Source: Prevotellaceae bacterium (GTDB lineage: Bacteria > Bacteroidota > Bacteroidia > Bacteroidales > UBA932). From it: 42,780 nt of DNA. Location of the stretch: positions 1 through 42,780 of the forward strand of contig JAISBU010000015.1 in NCBI GenBank assembly GCA_031266015.1, in the 5' to 3' direction. This document shows, one piece after another, positions 8,205 through 16,132 of this stretch; position 1 is the stretch's first letter; each line of letters opens with the position of its first letter. The notes under the pieces are model-generated. The model saw nothing but the letters and a program-made list of their open reading frames with translations, had not been told where the DNA came from and did no database searches. Both the position numbers and the translations under genes were made by a program.

Positions 8205-8264
8205 ACAGTAAAAAAAGCGAGAGTTATCATTATTCAATTCAATAATCAATTAATTTTTAAGTTT

Positions 8265-9986
8265 ATGAAAAAAACTAGATTTAAGCTGGTAGCCTTAGCG
8301 GCTATTGTGCTAAGCGTCGCTACGCTGATATCGTGCAGCGACGATGACCCGACAGCGGTGGCGCCCGTGATTACAGGTCCATCGAGTTGGACAAGAGACA
8401 AGGAGGCTTTGGCGAGCGCTGCCGCCGCCTATCCGCACTGGCAGCGGCTGAGCTCGTCATTCTCCTTTTTGGTAGAATCGGCAACGGCAAGCACCATCAG
8501 CTTTGAAGGCCCCGACAGCGATCCCGGGCCGCTGGTGAGCCTGTTCCAGACGGATGTAAACAACTGGTATCCCACCAAGATTTTCAACTACCTCTACGTC
8601 AGCATCAGCGATGCCAATCGCACGGTTGCACAGGCAGATTCCAGCTTTGCGAACGAAAATCTTTCGCAGGCTACCATCGATCTGGCGCGCGGACGGGCGC
8701 TGTTTATCCGGGGGCTGGCCTACCTCTACCTGGTGGAGCTCTGGGGCGAAGTGCCGCTCATACTGACGGCGAATAATCCGTCGACGGCAGAGCAAACGAC
8801 GCGCCAACCTATCGAAAAGGTGTACACGCAGATTATAAAAGACCTGACCGAAGCCGAAGCGCTGTTGCCCGCCTACGAGCAAACACACTCCAATCCGAGC
8901 AAGGGCGCTGCCAATGCTATTCTGGCGCGGGCATACCTGCAGTGGGCAAGCAAACCGCTTTCGCAAAGCGAAGTGGCTGCAATTGCGCTTGCTAAAAACG
9001 ACCCTGCCGCTCCTTCGTGGGACAGCGAAAAGTTGCAAAATGCGGTAGCGTATGCCAACAAGGTAATCAACAGCGGCAACTACAGCCTTGAACCAAACTT
9101 TGCCGATCTTTGGGGCGTGAAGGCCGAAAACCGTTCGGCGGAGCATATCTTCACCATTCACCACGATGGCGACGACCTGGGCGATTTGCAGGGCAACCAC
9201 CAAACGCACTGTCCGTTCACCGAACGCTTCGACCTGTACGTAGACAACCATATTGGCCCCTCTGATGTTACGCTGGTTGACAGATTTTCCGACAGCGACA
9301 CGCGGAAAAAATGGTCAATCATTACTTCGCTCTACAATATCGACGAAGAGATTGGTAGCGCAGACCCTGATGTGATAGAGAACTACAAGAGGTATGAGTT
9401 TATTTTCCCGGTAACGTCGCCCCGCATCAGCAAGTACATCCACCGCAGCCCGAAGTTTCCAGAGGCAGCGTACAGCACGGAGGGGGAACAGCCCAACAAC
9501 ATCAACCGGATAGAAATCCGCTACGCCGAAGTGTTGCTCATCAAAGCCGAAGCGCTGTTGAACCTGGGCCGGGCGGGCGAAGCCCTCACTCCGGTCAATC
9601 AGTTGAGGCAGCGGGCCGGATTGTCGAATCTGTCGGCGCTGACACAGGATGCGCTCGAAAACGAATGGTATCTCGAACTCTTCTTTGAACAAAAGGAATG
9701 GCTCAACCTTACGCGCTGGCGCAAGCTGGTATCCAGCGTGCTGACCGAGGTGCCGCAATACGAGTATTACAAGAGCGACTATGCAAGCGTAGCCACTATT
9801 ATAGCAGCCAAAGGGCCGGAAAACGACGGAACAAACGGGACTAAAACCAACTACCCGTTCTTTGCGAAAATTTACAAGCATCTCCACTCCAAAACAGACA
9901 GAGTGAGCGGTAAATTCTACCGTTTCCCGATTCCCAAAGGATTGAGCGGAAACGATTTGGGGATTGAACAGAATCCGGGTTACTAG
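8265..9986 (+). CDS. SusD/RagB-family nutrient-binding lipoprotein
   Basis: 573 aa. The lipobox is LISC (Cys24) with an SDDD surface-export patch. The N-terminal SusD-like region has the helical TPR-type hallmarks ALFIRGLAYLYLVELWGEVPLI, then KGAANAILARAYLQWA. The C-terminal RagB/SusD domain has the conserved NRIEIRYAEVLLIKAEALLNLG and LELFFEQKEWLNLTRWRKL motifs, ending in IPKGLSGNDLGIEQNPGY, close to the usual IPxxEixxNPxlxQNPGY. It forms the lid of the SusC barrel on the cell surface and binds the ligand. Length is normal for the family. Ligand specificity cannot be read from the sequence. Confidence 0.9.
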   Translation: MKKTRFKLVALAAIVLSVATLISCSDDDPTAVAPVITGPSSWTRDKEALASAAAAYPHWQRLSSSFSFLVESATASTISFEGPDSDPGPLVSLFQTDVNNWYPTKIFNYLYVSISDANRTVAQADSSFANENLSQATIDLARGRALFIRGLAYLYLVELWGEVPLILTANNPSTAEQTTRQPIEKVYTQIIKDLTEAEALLPAYEQTHSNPSKGAANAILARAYLQWASKPLSQSEVAAIALAKNDPAAPSWDSEKLQNAVAYANKVINSGNYSLEPNFADLWGVKAENRSAEHIFTIHHDGDDLGDLQGNHQTHCPFTERFDLYVDNHIGPSDVTLVDRFSDSDTRKKWSIITSLYNIDEEIGSADPDVIENYKRYEFIFPVTSPRISKYIHRSPKFPEAAYSTEGEQPNNINRIEIRYAEVLLIKAEALLNLGRAGEALTPVNQLRQRAGLSNLSALTQDALENEWYLELFFEQKEWLNLTRWRKLVSSVLTEVPQYEYYKSDYASVATIIAAKGPENDGTNGTKTNYPFFAKIYKHLHSKTDRVSGKFYRFPIPKGLSGNDLGIEQNPGY

Positions 9987-9995
9987 CGGTAACAC

Positions 9996-10048
9996 GATAC
10001 CTTTGCATGGGACGACTTCGCACACGGAACCGTCCCGCGCAAGGTATC
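9996..10048 (+). promoter_or_regulatory. Long imperfect hairpin after SusD
   Basis: Arms 9996-10014 and 10031-10048 pair over about 17 positions, with one bulge, one mismatch and one wobble. No T-tract follows. It contains TACCTTTG at 9998-10005, a possible -7 box, but I find no -33 element at the right distance. It may protect the 3' end of the SusCD mRNA or belong to the symporter leader. Confidence 0.5.
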
Positions 10049-10061
10049 ATAAATAATTAAT

Positions 10062-10133
10062 GATCAAGAGAGCCACGACACTTCAATCAAGAGAAGATAT
10101 TCCCTTTGATCGGAGGGACTTGCCCTCTTTTTT
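10062..10133 (+). promoter_or_regulatory. Structured leader with intrinsic terminator before the symporter
   Basis: GATCAA (10062-10067) can pair with TTGATC (10106-10111). TCCCT (10101-10105) can pair with AGGGA (10114-10118). The latter excludes the GAGGG/CCCTC hairpin (10113-10127), which is followed by six T residues (10128-10133). This is a terminator/antiterminator arrangement 14 nt before the symporter ATG. I recognise no known riboswitch class and no Met/Cys-rich ORF here. The terminator stem is only 5 bp, so it may be weak. Confidence 0.45.
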
Positions 10134-10147
10134 AACACATAACAATT

Positions 10148-11314
10148 ATGATAAAAAAGATATTCAGCAGCCTGCCATTCCGCCTGGCGGTTGCCCTGCT
10201 CGTGGGCATATCCGGCGGTCTTGTCGCCAATGCCGGTGTCATGCAAATAGTGGTTACCGTACAAAACCTGTTGAGCGCCGTCATCATGTTTACCATTCCA
10301 CTCATCATCATCGGGTTTATTGCGCCGTCCATTACTCAACTCGGCAACAACGCTTCGCGGTTACTGGGACTTGCGCTTTTGCTGGCCTACCTGTCCAGCG
10401 TGGGTGCAGCGTTTTTTTCCGTTGCGTCGGGCTACGCCATCCTGCCGCACCTCCCTGTTGTGAGCGATGCGGGCGAAGGACGTGCCCTGCCGGAGGTGAT
10501 ATTCGACCTCCAAATCCCACCCATCATGTCGGTAATGAGCGCCCTGGTGTTTTCGGTGTTCATTGGCCTGGCGGCCACCTGGCGCCGTGCCGGAAAAATC
10601 ATTGCTGCTCTGGATGAGTTCCAAGGCATGGTGATACTGTTGGTTACGCGGATCATCATCCCCGTACTGCCGTTTTTCATTGCCTGCACGTTTTGCTCGC
10701 TGGCTTACGAGGGGCTGATTACACAACAGTTGCCCGTATTTCTGGCCGTCATTCTCATCGTCATTGTCGGTCATTACGTCTGGATGGCGCTGTTATACTT
10801 GCTGGCAGCCGCGTATTCAAAAAAGAATCCTTTCCGTGTATTGCGACATTATGGCCCTGCCTATCTGACGGCGGTGGGCACAATGTCGTCGGCGGCCACC
10901 CTGCCGGTGGCGCTCGAATGTGCGCGAAAATCAGATGTCCTGCGCCGCGACATGATAGACTTCGGCATCCCGCTCTTTGCCAACATACACCTGTGCGGAT
11001 CGGTGCTTACGGAAACGTTTTTTGTGATGACCGTTTCGCTGACGCTTTACGGCAGCCTGCCGCCGCTTTCATCGCTCATCTTGTTCAGCGTGCTGCTGGG
11101 TGTCTTTGCCATTGGCGCTCCGGGCGTTCCGGGCGGAACGGTGATGGCGTCGCTGGGGCTGATTGTTAGCGTACTCGGCTTCGATGCCACCGGCACCGCC
11201 CTGATGTTGACAATCTTTGCTTTGCAGGACAGCTTCGGCACGGCTTGCAATGTGACAAGCGACGGGGCCTTGACGCTTATCCTCAGCGAATATAGCAACC
11301 GTATAAAAAAGTGA
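10148..11314 (+). CDS. DAACS-family Na+:dicarboxylate/amino-acid symporter
   Basis: 388 aa, polytopic inner membrane. It shows the features of the dicarboxylate/amino acid:cation symporter (GltP/GltPh) family: the start MIKKIFSSLPFRLAVALLVGISGG, the NLLSAVIMFTIPLIIIGFI helix, a serine-rich re-entrant loop GTMSSAATLPVALECAR (compare the family's SSSAATLP), a GAPGVPGGTVMASL segment, and the last transmembrane helix with QDSFGTACNVTSDGALTLIL (compare the family's DxxRTxxNVxGD). The Arg or Thr of the canonical DxxRT motif is FGT here, so glutamate itself may not be the substrate. The family includes L-cystine carriers (TcyP/YdjN). It follows SusCD and would move the imported small molecule from periplasm to cytoplasm. 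Substrate assignment to sulfur amino acids is inference from the leader. Confidence 0.8.
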   Translation: MIKKIFSSLPFRLAVALLVGISGGLVANAGVMQIVVTVQNLLSAVIMFTIPLIIIGFIAPSITQLGNNASRLLGLALLLAYLSSVGAAFFSVASGYAILPHLPVVSDAGEGRALPEVIFDLQIPPIMSVMSALVFSVFIGLAATWRRAGKIIAALDEFQGMVILLVTRIIIPVLPFFIACTFCSLAYEGLITQQLPVFLAVILIVIVGHYVWMALLYLLAAAYSKKNPFRVLRHYGPAYLTAVGTMSSAATLPVALECARKSDVLRRDMIDFGIPLFANIHLCGSVLTETFFVMTVSLTLYGSLPPLSSLILFSVLLGVFAIGAPGVPGGTVMASLGLIVSVLGFDATGTALMLTIFALQDSFGTACNVTSDGALTLILSEYSNRIKK

Positions 11315-11335
11315 TTGACCGTTTAACCATTAACC

Positions 11336-11592
11336 ATTTACGGTTTATCCGTGGAGGTGGGTTGTCCTGCTGAGCCTGTCGAAGGGTGCGGCGGTAAAAA
11401 AGATTCCTCCACTTTGCTATGCTCCGGTCGGAATGACGAAGCGAAGTGAGGTAAAAAGGTCGCATGTCATTTCGAGCGCAACGAGGAACGAGTGAAGTCG
11501 AGAAATTTCATACTAACGGCAGAGGATGGCTACACTTTGCACTGCGTTTCTACGACTCTGCTCAGCAGAACAACAGCGCTCCCACCGTAAAT
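11336..11592. repeat. Composite intergenic repeat cluster bounded by an inverted 9-mer
   Basis: ATTTACGGT (11336-11344) and ACCGTAAAT (11584-11592) enclose the 24-mer repeat 11371-11394, a CGGAATGACGAAGCGAAGTG word (11431-11450) and GTCATTTCGAGCGCAACGAG (11467-11486). Such words are common in Bacteroidetes spacers. No ORF of note is present in this 288-bp gap between the convergent symporter and cardiolipin synthase genes. A further palindrome (GTAAATCA/TGATTTAC) closes it and may terminate transcription. Confidence 0.55.
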
Positions 11593-11602
11593 CATAAATG
11601 AT

Positions 11603-13066
11603 TTACAGCAGCGGCGCCAGCAGCCTCGACAGGTTTTCCATCAGCTGCTCAAAGCGCGAGCGCTTTTTCCATTCCACGATGGAGAGCTGACGGCTGTTGC
11701 CCAAATCGCGCAAAAATTCCTTTTCCAGGATTTGGGTAAAGTCACCGTTATAGATAATGGCGTTTACCTCAAAGTTATGCTCAAAGCTGCGCACGTCCAT
11801 GTTGGCCGTGCCTACGGAGCAGAATTCACCGTCGGCCATAAGCAGCTTGGAGTGGGAGAATCCTTTTTCGTATAAAAATACCTTCACGCCACAGTCCAAC
11901 ATATCGCTCACGTAGGACATGCTGGCCCACTGTGTAATGCTGGAGTCGGAACGTGCCGACATGAGCAGGCGTACATCTACACCTCTAAGCGCGGCGGCCT
12001 GCAAAGCGGTGAGCAACGCCTCGTTTGGAATAAAGTACGGGGTGGCAATGTACAGGTGATCTTTTGCCTGGTTGATGGCCGCAAAGTAGGTTTGCATGAT
12101 GGTGGCCCAATCTGAATCGGGGCCGCTTGCCGCAATTTGTACAATGCAGGTTTGTGTAATATCATGCGGTGGAAAATAAATTTCCGTATTAGCAATCAGC
12201 TGCTTACTTACAAAGTACCAGTCCAGCAGAAAAACAGACTGCAACCAGCATACGGCATCGCCTTCTACCTGCACATGTGTATCGCGCCAAATGCCGATTT
12301 CGGGTAATCCTTTTAGGTAGTGGTCGGCAATATTTATACCGCCTACAAAGCCCACTAATCCGTCAATAACGGCAATTTTGCGGTGGTTGCGGTAGTTGAT
12401 GTTGCTTTTAAGAAAAGCAATGTAAATTTTGAAAAACGGATAGGCCTGCACACCCGCCGCAAGCAGTGATTTTATAAACTTTCTGTTTAGCCCAAAGCTG
12501 CCTAAATGGTCGAAAATAACGCGAACCTCTACGCCCTCCTGTGCTTTCCTTATAAGTAGCTCGCGTAGCTTATTTCCAATTTCGTCACTCTCAATAATGT
12601 AGTACTCCAAATGAATGTGATGCTTTGCTCTTTCAATAGCCGAGAATAGCGCCTCGTACTTTTGCTTGCCATTTTTGAGCAGGTGTACGCTGTTGTGCCT
12701 TGTGGGAAGCATGTATCCGGATCTGGTAAGCATGCGCGCTATACCCTTAAAGTCAGAAAAACTTTTGCTTATACCATCCGGCCATTTGCGGTAGTCATCC
12801 ATCGCAATAAACTTGCTGATAATGCGTGCCAGCTGTCGTTGATCGCTCTGCTCCTTGCGGGAGAGCATCTTCTCTCGCCTGTAATTTTTTCCGAAGACAA
12901 CGTAGATTAAAATACCAAAAAGCGGTACCATTACCACAAACACAGCCCACGCCAGCGTTTTGGTCGGGTTACCACGTTGCTGTATGATGGCAAGCACCAA
13001 TACGAAAATGGTAAGCGGGTACAAAACGCCGAGCCACGCGCTGTATTCAACTAGCCAGGCAAACAT
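11603..13066 (-). CDS. cls: Cardiolipin synthase (phospholipase D superfamily)
   Basis: 487 aa. Two N-terminal transmembrane helices with the family motif NPTKTLAWAVFVVMVPLFG anchor a cytoplasmic-face PLD domain. Both HKD motifs are intact: NHRKIAVIDG (about residue 225) and HSKLLMADG (about residue 400), each followed by the GG/GT..N element (GGINIAD, GTANMDVRS). The enzyme condenses two phosphatidylglycerols to cardiolipin plus glycerol. Length is typical. It is 32 bp downstream of the HdeD-like gene on the same strand, so the two probably share a transcript. No internal damage is visible. Confidence 0.93.
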   Translation of the reverse strand: MFAWLVEYSAWLGVLYPLTIFVLVLAIIQQRGNPTKTLAWAVFVVMVPLFGILIYVVFGKNYRREKMLSRKEQSDQRQLARIISKFIAMDDYRKWPDGISKSFSDFKGIARMLTRSGYMLPTRHNSVHLLKNGKQKYEALFSAIERAKHHIHLEYYIIESDEIGNKLRELLIRKAQEGVEVRVIFDHLGSFGLNRKFIKSLLAAGVQAYPFFKIYIAFLKSNINYRNHRKIAVIDGLVGFVGGINIADHYLKGLPEIGIWRDTHVQVEGDAVCWLQSVFLLDWYFVSKQLIANTEIYFPPHDITQTCIVQIAASGPDSDWATIMQTYFAAINQAKDHLYIATPYFIPNEALLTALQAAALRGVDVRLLMSARSDSSITQWASMSYVSDMLDCGVKVFLYEKGFSHSKLLMADGEFCSVGTANMDVRSFEHNFEVNAIIYNGDFTQILEKEFLRDLGNSRQLSIVEWKKRSRFEQLMENLSRLLAPLL

Positions 13067-13098
13067 AACTTCCGAAGAGAAACTAGCTGAACTTGCTG

Positions 13099-13629
13099 TT
13101 AAGCCTTCAGCTCTTTGGGTTGCTTAGGCATTGCGATACCTACAACAACAAGAATAATTCCCACAGCTAAAAGGCCAACGCCTAAGATAACGCCTATTGC
13201 CGCTTGTATTTGTGAGAAGAATAGCGTAAGCACAATACCGACTACTATGGTAGCAATTGCGGCGCACATGCTGCCGAACCAGCTAAGACCCTGCTTTTTC
13301 CACTGCAGGGAAACTATTGCCAAAGAAACGCCGGCTAGCATGACCCCAATCCCCAGTAGCAGGATGAAAACGTTCTTGATTATCATAATCAACACTCCCA
13401 GTAGAATGCTGGCAGCGGCAAGTACGATAAGAGACCTGCGGCTATCTGCAAAGCTGGGCAAAAAAGCGGTTATTGCCGTACCGATTCCGCTCAAAAGCAC
13501 AGCCAGTCCAAACAGATAAACCAGCAAAGCGGTAGCTCCTTGTGGTTCTAAAAGCGCAATTACACCCGCAGCGGCAAGAACAACTCCAATGATGATGAGT
13601 AGAATTTTTCTTGATGCAGAATTTTTCAT
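13099..13629 (-). CDS. HdeD-like (DUF308) membrane protein
   Basis: 176 aa with six predicted transmembrane segments in three helical pairs and short Gly/Ala-rich turns (ILLIIIGVVLAAAGVIALLEPQGA, then VYLFGLAVLLSGIG, and so on). This matches the DUF308/HdeD family, which in enterobacteria supports acid resistance; in Bacteroidetes the role is unknown. It starts the operon with cls, suggesting envelope stress or membrane-lipid homeostasis. A TATCTTTG box on the minus strand (13665-13672) lies at the correct distance for a -7 element, though I see no clear -33 partner. Confidence 0.8.
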   Translation of the reverse strand: MKNSASRKILLIIIGVVLAAAGVIALLEPQGATALLVYLFGLAVLLSGIGTAITAFLPSFADSRRSLIVLAAASILLGVLIMIIKNVFILLLGIGVMLAGVSLAIVSLQWKKQGLSWFGSMCAAIATIVVGIVLTLFFSQIQAAIGVILGVGLLAVGIILVVVGIAMPKQPKELKA

Positions 13630-14019
13630 GATCTTTTGTTTTTAAAGAATAACAATGTCTTATACAAAGATACGGAATCTGTTCGAGTTTTACGACCGAA
13701 TGCGCGTCATCGGTAAAAATCGGCGACTGGTCGGCATATTTCTAAAAACAGATAGAAAAATTGTTGGGCGCTAAAATGACAAAAGCTAACTTTATCGGTA
13801 GTAATTACTTTGCAAACCAAGTTGTAATTATTTGATAAACAAACACTTAGTTGGCTACGATTTTTTCAACCCCCCGATTTTGTTGTGTTCGTTGCATTTG
13901 AAAACTAAAAACACTCAAAGAGTTTTTTACAAAACGCTACAAAACAAAACATTAATAGTGATTAACGGTGGATTTAACATAAGAAAACACAGAAAACTAT
14001 TTTTGTTTTACAAGTTTCC

Positions 14020-14033
14020 AGTACATTTGTACT
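14020..14033. promoter_or_regulatory. Palindrome over the TetR/RND operon promoter, candidate operator
   Basis: AGTAC-ATTT-GTACT is a perfect 5-bp inverted repeat. It overlaps the candidate -7 box TACATTTG (14022-14029), with TTTTTG at 14000-14005 upstream. TetR proteins often repress their own operon from such a site. The rest of the 13630-14116 spacer (487 bp) is AT-rich; I see no credible gene in it. Confidence 0.4.
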
Positions 14034-14116
14034 CCGAAAAATTGAACATACCGTAAAAAGCACAAAAGCAGTGGTTGAAAATGAAAAAAGCCCTCTTTTT
14101 GCAAAGTAAAAACACC

Positions 14117-14743
14117 ATGGACAATGTAAAGGATAGGATAACTCAAAGAGCAACAGAGCTGTTTCTAAAGTCGGGAGTCAAAGCAGTAACTATGGACGAC
14201 GTGGCTTCCAACTTAGGAATGTCAAAGCGCACCATATACGAAAACTTTGGCGATAAGCTGCAGCTGCTAAGAGAGTGCTTAAAGTGTCACAACTGCACTA
14301 AGCAGAAAGACCTGGACGAGCGATCGCAGCTTGCTATGGTAGAGCTGCTGTACAAAATGCTTAAAAAGGCAGACATCAACATTGTAGAGCACAGCCGGGA
14401 GTTTCGTTTTTTTCAGGAAATAAAAAAGTACTACCCAACGCTGCATAGCGAAATGGTTGAGGAGGCTCTCAGAGAGGCGTTGGAGCAGGCTGCCATACGT
14501 ATAAGCAGGGGAAAGGAAGAAGGGTATTTTTTGGCTAGTACGAATACAGCTATTGCTGCTTACATCCTGGTTGAGCAAATGGATATGTTCTTACGGTCGG
14601 ATAAGTTTACTTCCATTACCGATATAATGGGGCTGGTACGCCATATACTGATTATATTTTTTAGAGGAATATCAACCCCCAAAGGCATTGCAGAGATAGA
14701 TGCCATGTTGGAAAAAGTAGAAGAAGAATTAAAACAGAAGTAG
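14117..14743 (+). CDS. TetR-family transcriptional regulator of the RND operon
   Basis: About 208 aa from ATG 14117. I prefer this start because TetR proteins usually begin a few residues before the first helix; an in-frame ATG at 14081 would add 12 residues. The N-terminal HTH domain reads RITQRATELFLKSG, VKAVTMDDVASNLGMSKRTI and YENFGDKLQLL. The C-terminal ligand-binding domain is all-alpha and variable. The gene is only 8 bp before tolC in the same orientation, so it is the first gene of the efflux operon. It most likely represses the operon until a pump substrate binds. The ligand is not predictable. Confidence 0.9.
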   Translation: MDNVKDRITQRATELFLKSGVKAVTMDDVASNLGMSKRTIYENFGDKLQLLRECLKCHNCTKQKDLDERSQLAMVELLYKMLKKADINIVEHSREFRFFQEIKKYYPTLHSEMVEEALREALEQAAIRISRGKEEGYFLASTNTAIAAYILVEQMDMFLRSDKFTSITDIMGLVRHILIIFFRGISTPKGIAEIDAMLEKVEEELKQK

Positions 14744-14751
14744 TATAAAAA

Positions 14752-16080
14752 ATGAAGATGACAAAAGTGATGCTTGCGGCTTTGATGCTGACTGTGGGCA
14801 CGGCTGCAAGTGCGGCGGATACCTTAAAGGTAGACTTAAACAAGGCGTTAGAAATTGCGTTGAGCGACAACCCAACCATCAAAATTGCCGACAAGGAAAT
14901 TGAGCGGGTAGACTACAGCCAACAGGGCGCATGGTATGGCTTAATACCGACCTTGTCTGCAACGGCACAGTACACGCGCAACGCGTTGCGTTCGGAAGTA
15001 AATATGGGTGGTCTTGCGATTAAGATGTCACAAGACAATCAGGCCTCTTTAGGCTTGTCTTTATCACTGCCGCTTATTGTCCCGGGTTTGTGGTACTCCA
15101 TTCAAATGACAGATTTGGATATGAAGCTGGCTTTGGAGAACGCGCGTTCATCAAAAATAACGCTGCGCAACGACGTGAAAAAAGCATTTTACGGTATTAT
15201 GCTGGCTCAGGATTCTTATGAGGCGCTGAAGGAAGGTTATGATTTGGCAAAGCAAAACTTTGAGGATGCAAAGCATCGCTTCGAGGTGGGTTTGGCAGCC
15301 GAGTACGATATGGTGTCGGCAGAGGTACAAATGAGAAATATAGTGCCGACCTTGCTGCAAGCCGAGAACGGGGTGCGCCAGTCCAAGCTTATGCTTAAGG
15401 TGTTAATAGGAGTTGGCGCCGAGGTGGAAATGAAAATTGACGGAAAGCTGGTGGACTTCGAGGCGGAGCTGCAAACGCTTGCCGATACAACAATTCCATC
15501 CCTTGAAAACAACTCCAACCTTATTCAGCTGGGAATACAGAAAAGGCAGATTGAAAAATCTTTGCAGATGCAGCGCACACAGTATATGCCTACACTGGTG
15601 GGTTTTGGTTCATTCTCATACACCGGATCCGGTAATGATAAAGAAGAAGCCGGATTTACCGGACAACCAACTCCTGCCGGAATGAACTGGTATAACCCTG
15701 GGGTGGCGTTAGGGGTACAACTTAGCTGGCCTATATTCAACGGATTAACGGTCATCAATAAAACCAAGCAAATAAAGATTCAGGGTATGGAGTTGGAAAT
15801 GCAGCGTGAATACTTGGCAAATAACTTAGGAGTACAAGCAATTGCTGCCATTGACAACATGAATAAAGCGGTAGAGCAGGTGGAATCCAATAAGGAAAAC
15901 GTTCGCCTGGCGCAAAAGGGATACGATATTTCGCAAAAGCGCTACGAAACGGGAAGTGGTACTATGCTGGAGTTGCGTAATGCGGCCTTGGCGCTGACAC
16001 AATCCAGGTTATCATACGATCAATCTATTTCTGACTACCTGAGTGCGAAGTCTGAATACGAAAAGGTTGTGGGATTGTAG
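14752..16080 (+). CDS. TolC-family outer-membrane efflux protein
   Basis: 442 aa. The signal peptide is cleaved after ASA (..GTAASAAD). Two OEP repeats follow, with long coiled-coil helices: VDLNKALEIALSDNPTIKIADKEIERVDYS begins the first, and the second carries QKGYDISQKRYETGSGTMLELRNAALALTQSRLSYDQSISDYLSAKSEYEKVVG, the classic TolC end. It forms the trimeric exit duct for the RND pump encoded downstream. Length is normal, and the position between regulator and adaptor fits a TetR-OMF-MFP-RND operon. Confidence 0.92.
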   Translation: MKMTKVMLAALMLTVGTAASAADTLKVDLNKALEIALSDNPTIKIADKEIERVDYSQQGAWYGLIPTLSATAQYTRNALRSEVNMGGLAIKMSQDNQASLGLSLSLPLIVPGLWYSIQMTDLDMKLALENARSSKITLRNDVKKAFYGIMLAQDSYEALKEGYDLAKQNFEDAKHRFEVGLAAEYDMVSAEVQMRNIVPTLLQAENGVRQSKLMLKVLIGVGAEVEMKIDGKLVDFEAELQTLADTTIPSLENNSNLIQLGIQKRQIEKSLQMQRTQYMPTLVGFGSFSYTGSGNDKEEAGFTGQPTPAGMNWYNPGVALGVQLSWPIFNGLTVINKTKQIKIQGMELEMQREYLANNLGVQAIAAIDNMNKAVEQVESNKENVRLAQKGYDISQKRYETGSGTMLELRNAALALTQSRLSYDQSISDYLSAKSEYEKVVGL

Positions 16081-16132
16081 AAAAAAGTTGACATCAACAA
16101 AGTAGGAACAAACAAAAAATTATATCATAAAA

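Noticed and set aside
10060..10617. Plus-strand ORF overlapping the symporter start
   Set aside because: Its translation is Cys/Arg/His-rich out-of-frame symporter sequence. The first codons run through the terminator hairpin.
13832..14056. 74-codon ORF before tetR
   Set aside because: Needs a TTG start, lies in the promoter region, is AT-rich, and has no recognisable features.
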